Assembly (NCBI GenBank): GCA_002083435.1
Contig: LWDJ01000050.1
Coordinates: forward strand, 129,648 to 193,647
Length of the DNA: 64,000 nucleotides
Direction of reading: 5' to 3'
Source: Proteobacteria bacterium SG_bin6
GTDB taxonomy: Bacteria > Pseudomonadota > Alphaproteobacteria > Sphingomonadales > Sphingomonadaceae
The translations under genes and the position numbers were made by a program. This document shows, piece after piece, positions 61,314 through 64,000 of the stretch; positions within the stretch are counted from its first letter, which is position 1, and each line of letters starts with the position of its first letter. The notes beneath the pieces were generated by a model. That model ran no database searches and had not been told where the DNA came from. It worked only from the letters and a program-made list of their open reading frames with translations.

Positions 61314-62303
61314 ATGCGGTTGCTGCTCCCCTTATTCGCGCTGATCGCCGTGACACCGGGCGCGAGCGCGGCCCCTGGGGTCGAGCCCGCGACGCTCGAA
61401 TCGCTGCGGGCGGCGGACGCACGGCTGGCGGCGATCGCGTATCGGCTGACGACCCGCAACGCCGGCTTGTGCCGCGATCTCGAGCCCGAACTGGGCCTGC
61501 AACTCCATACCCTCGCCCAGTATCAACCGGCGGCGCGGGGCAGCGCCAGGACGGTCTTCGGCTTCGCCGCGCCGGTCGCGGTCGAGCTCGTGCTGCCCGA
61601 ATCCCCTGCGGGGCAGGCCGGGGTACGCGCGGACGATGCCTTGCTCGCGATCGACGGCGCGCCGCTCGATACCCCCGCGCCGGGTGACGCGCCGGCATCG
61701 ACCGGCGTGCGCGATGCGCTGTTCGCCCGGCTCGCGGCCCGCGCTCCCGATCGACCGATTCGACTGACCCTGGCCGGGGCGCCGGGCCGGCACGACATAA
61801 GCATCACCCCCATTCCCGCCTGCCGCGCGCTCGCCGAGGTGACCTTCGAGCGCGACAGCTACGCGCTCGAATCAGGCGTCATCGCGATCGCCGCGCGGTC
61901 GATCGAGCGATTCGACGAGCAGGGCCTCGCGGTGGTGATGGCGCATGAGCTTGGCCACCTGATCCTGAAGACCCAGGCGCGGCTGGCGGCGGCGGGGGTG
62001 AAGGGCGGGGCGCTGGTCGGCGAGCTGGGGCGCAACGCGCGCTTACGCAAGCAGGGCGAGCTGGAGGCGGACGAGCTGGCGGTCGCCTTGCTCTATAATG
62101 CGGGGTATCCGGCCGATCTGGCGGCGCGCTTCTATCGTGGGCCGGGCAAGGTGCTCGATTATGGCCTGTTCCGCGATCGCGGCACCCCTGGGCGCAGCGA
62201 GCGGATCAAGGTGAGCGAGGCGGCTGCGGCGGCGATCCCGCCCGGCGCGGCGCGGCCGGTCGTGCCGGCGATCCTCGCCGCGCGCGATCGGGAGATGCGG
62301 TGA
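61314..62303 (+). CDS. Exported M48-like metallopeptidase with a PDZ-like domain
   Basis: The 329-residue protein has a signal peptide (cut near GASAAPG). Residues 85-165 form a PDZ-like domain (LPESPAGQAGVRADDALLAI), followed by the peptidase core. HELGH at 211-215 supplies two zinc His ligands and the catalytic Glu, and GELEADELA near 248-256 supplies the third ligand, Glu251, in the M48 manner. It would work in the periplasm or be lipid-free secreted. Similar proteins are scattered in sphingomonads; the substrate is unknown. Confidence 0.88.
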   Translation: MRLLLPLFALIAVTPGASAAPGVEPATLESLRAADARLAAIAYRLTTRNAGLCRDLEPELGLQLHTLAQYQPAARGSARTVFGFAAPVAVELVLPESPAGQAGVRADDALLAIDGAPLDTPAPGDAPASTGVRDALFARLAARAPDRPIRLTLAGAPGRHDISITPIPACRALAEVTFERDSYALESGVIAIAARSIERFDEQGLAVVMAHELGHLILKTQARLAAAGVKGGALVGELGRNARLRKQGELEADELAVALLYNAGYPADLAARFYRGPGKVLDYGLFRDRGTPGRSERIKVSEAAAAAIPPGAARPVVPAILAARDREMR

Positions 62304-62567
62304 GGAGTGCGCGACGGCCGGGCTGGTCCGGCGCGCGCGGAGACGGGGCGGGTAGACCGGAGCCGGGCGACCAACATGGCCGCCACGGCGGCCGTTTCGC
62401 CGCGCCCCGGCGCGCCTCCCAAACCCCCGGCGAGGCATTCTCCCAGCCCCAGTCCATCGTTGCGCATCAAGCGATGATCCGCAGCCCGGCCGGCGCCGTG
62501 GCGGGAAGCTCAACGACCGAGCCGGCGGTCCGACGCGCTCTTGCTCGCCATGCCGCGCTCGCGCGCC

Positions 62568-64000
62568 TCAGTAACTCCGCCCGACCAGCACCCGCTCCAC
62601 CGCCGGGGCGCCGGTGAAGATGCAGTCGCCCGCCGCCGGCGCGGCACCCAGCGGCACGTTGCGCAGCGTGAGCTTCAGGCCCTTGAGCTTTTCGACCACC
62701 GCGTCGAGCGCGGCGCCGGTCGGCTTGGCCCAATTCACTTCCAGCCAGCCGGGCTTGGCGACGCTCTCGGCGAAATAGGCTTCGAGTTCGGCAAGGCGCG
62801 TCACGTCGCGGCGGATATTGCCGTCGAGCCGCGCCTTGGCCTCGGCGAACAAAGTCGCCTGAACCTCGCCGAGCAGCGCCACCGCTTCCGCGACGAACGC
62901 CGCGCGCGCCACCACCGCGCTGTCGAGCTTGCCGTCTTCGCGATAGAGCCGGTCGCGGCGGATCACGCTGACATTGCCGCCCGCGACATCGCGCCCGCCG
63001 ACCTCGATCACGATCGGCGCGCCCTTCTTCACCCAGCCCCAGCGCTTGGTCGCGGCCTTGGCGGGCTTGAGATCGAGCAGGCAGCGCACCGGCTCGCCGA
63101 ACGCCGAAAGCGCGGCGAGCTCGGCCTGGAGCGCCTTGCAATAGGCCACGATCTCCGCATCCTCGGGCGCGTCGCGCAGCATCGGCACGATCACCACCTG
63201 CCACGGCGCGAGGCGGGGCGGCACGCGCAGGCCATCATCATCGCCATGCACCATGATGATCCCGCCGATCATCCGGGTCGACATGCCCCAGCTCGTCGTC
63301 TGCGCGAATTCGAACGCGCCTTCCTTGTTCTGGAAGCGGATATTCTGCGCGGCCGAGAAATTGGTGCCGAGGAAATGGCTGGTGCCGGCCTGCAGCGCCT
63401 TGCCGTCCTGCATCATCGCCTCGATCGAATAGGTGGCGACGGCGCCGGGAAAGCGCTCATTCTCGGGCTTTTCGCCGGCGATCACGGGCAGCGCGGCGCA
63501 TTCCTCGGCGAAGCTGCGATACACCTCCAGCATCCTGAGCGTTTCCTCGCGCGCCTCCTCGGCGGTGGCGTGCGCGGTATGGCCTTCCTGCCAGAGGAAT
63601 TCGGCGGTGCGCAGGAACATGCGGGTGCGCATCTCCCAGCGCACGACGTTCGCCCATTGGTTGATCAGGATCGGCAGATCGCGCCAGCTCTGCACCCAGC
63701 GGGCGAAGGCGGTGCCGATCACCGTTTCGGAGGTGGGGCGCACGACCAGCGGCTCCTCCAGCTTCGCCTCGGGATCGGGCATCAGCCCGCCCTTGCCATC
63801 GGCGATCAGCCGGTGATGAGTGACGACCGCCATCTCCTTGGCGAAGCCTTCGACATGCTCGGCCTCGCGCTCGAAATTCCCGAGCGGAATGAACAGCGGG
63901 AAATAGCAATTCTCATGGCCCGTCGCCTTGATGCGATCGTCGAGCAGGCGTTGCAGACGCTCCCAGATGCCATAGCCCCAGGGGCGGATCACCATGCAGC
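62568..64000 (-). CDS. proS: Proline--tRNA ligase, 5' end beyond the window
   Basis: The visible 477 codons belong to a class II prolyl-tRNA synthetase of the shorter (archaeal/eukaryotic-like) type. They start inside the conserved CMVIRPWGYGIWERLQ region, so about 30-40 N-terminal residues are missing. ENCYFPLFIP, VVRPTSETVIG (motif 2), FLWQEGHTAHAT, and the anticodon-binding part ending ERVLVGRSY are all present. The frame is open at base 64000. The 264 bases between this gene and the M48-like gene hold nothing I can support. Confidence 0.97.
   Translation of the reverse strand, partial: CMVIRPWGYGIWERLQRLLDDRIKATGHENCYFPLFIPLGNFEREAEHVEGFAKEMAVVTHHRLIADGKGGLMPDPEAKLEEPLVVRPTSETVIGTAFARWVQSWRDLPILINQWANVVRWEMRTRMFLRTAEFLWQEGHTAHATAEEAREETLRMLEVYRSFAEECAALPVIAGEKPENERFPGAVATYSIEAMMQDGKALQAGTSHFLGTNFSAAQNIRFQNKEGAFEFAQTTSWGMSTRMIGGIIMVHGDDDGLRVPPRLAPWQVVIVPMLRDAPEDAEIVAYCKALQAELAALSAFGEPVRCLLDLKPAKAATKRWGWVKKGAPIVIEVGGRDVAGGNVSVIRRDRLYREDGKLDSAVVARAAFVAEAVALLGEVQATLFAEAKARLDGNIRRDVTRLAELEAYFAESVAKPGWLEVNWAKPTGAALDAVVEKLKGLKLTLRNVPLGAAPAAGDCIFTGAPAVERVLVGRSY

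Noticed and set aside
62300..62617. 105-codon plus-strand frame starting at GTG overlapping the M48-like stop
   Set aside because: The GTGA overlap looks tempting, but the product is compositionally biased, has no motif, and runs into the 3' end of proS on the other strand.

Overview
The window looks like chromosomal DNA from a high-GC alphaproteobacterium of the Sphingomonas type. Pointers are an UrcA-family protein, a large OMR-type TonB-dependent receptor, a cyanide-insensitive cytochrome bd with its small DUF2474 partner, a class II DAHP synthase, and a long exopolysaccharide locus. The genus is inferred from gene content only; no rRNA or marker phylogeny is available here.

Layout. 0-1.7 kb: a protein with an acidic head and a basic tail, and the start of another gene, next to five 21-bp tandem units. 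1.7-10.9 kb: an exported DUF885 protein, then a four-gene operon joined by 4-base overlaps: an OmpR-type winged-helix/NTPase regulator, a GST-like protein, a cytochrome P450 and a 952-residue membrane-anchored DyP-peroxidase fusion. 11-16.4 kb: UrcA, a possible small lipoprotein, an exported aspartoacylase-like protein and a TonB receptor. 16.4-20.4 kb: a complete Anbu (bacterial proteasome homologue) cluster with transglutaminase-like, alpha-E and ATP-grasp partners. 20.5-24.5 kb: tRNA-Glu(CUC), DAHP synthase, and a coupled operon of GNAT, D-2-hydroxyacid dehydrogenase and phytanoyl-CoA-dioxygenase-like genes.

24.7-56.0 kb is a Wzx/Wzy-type polysaccharide locus whose base composition is visibly less GC-rich than its flanks. 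The initiating glycosyl-phosphotransferase is separated from the rest by cysS, rpsU and an FKBP gene, which have the host's composition. The main block encodes an O-antigen ligase/polymerase-like protein, a Wza-like export lipoprotein, a Wzc-like tyrosine kinase, two uncharacterised proteins, two heparinase II/III-fold proteins, two paralogous dehydrogenase + Gfo/Idh/MocA fusions, an asparagine-synthase-like amidotransferase, a flippase, a methyltransferase, two GT4 glycosyltransferases, a second polymerase candidate, WecB and WecC (UDP-ManNAc and UDP-ManNAcA synthesis) and a twin-arginine-exported beta-helix protein. Together they suggest a short repeat unit containing N-acetylmannosaminuronic acid, possibly amidated, that is polymerised in the periplasm and exported. 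The least understood part is the set of two heparinase-like proteins and two bi-domain oxidoreductases.

56.1-64 kb returns to GC-rich housekeeping genes: cytochrome bd (cydAB plus DUF2474), a small glycine-rich membrane protein, a metallophosphoesterase, a UDP-glucuronate-epimerase-like SDR, a PDZ-containing metallopeptidase, and proS running off the right edge.

All calls come from reading motifs, start sites and gene order; no database search or composition calculation was run.
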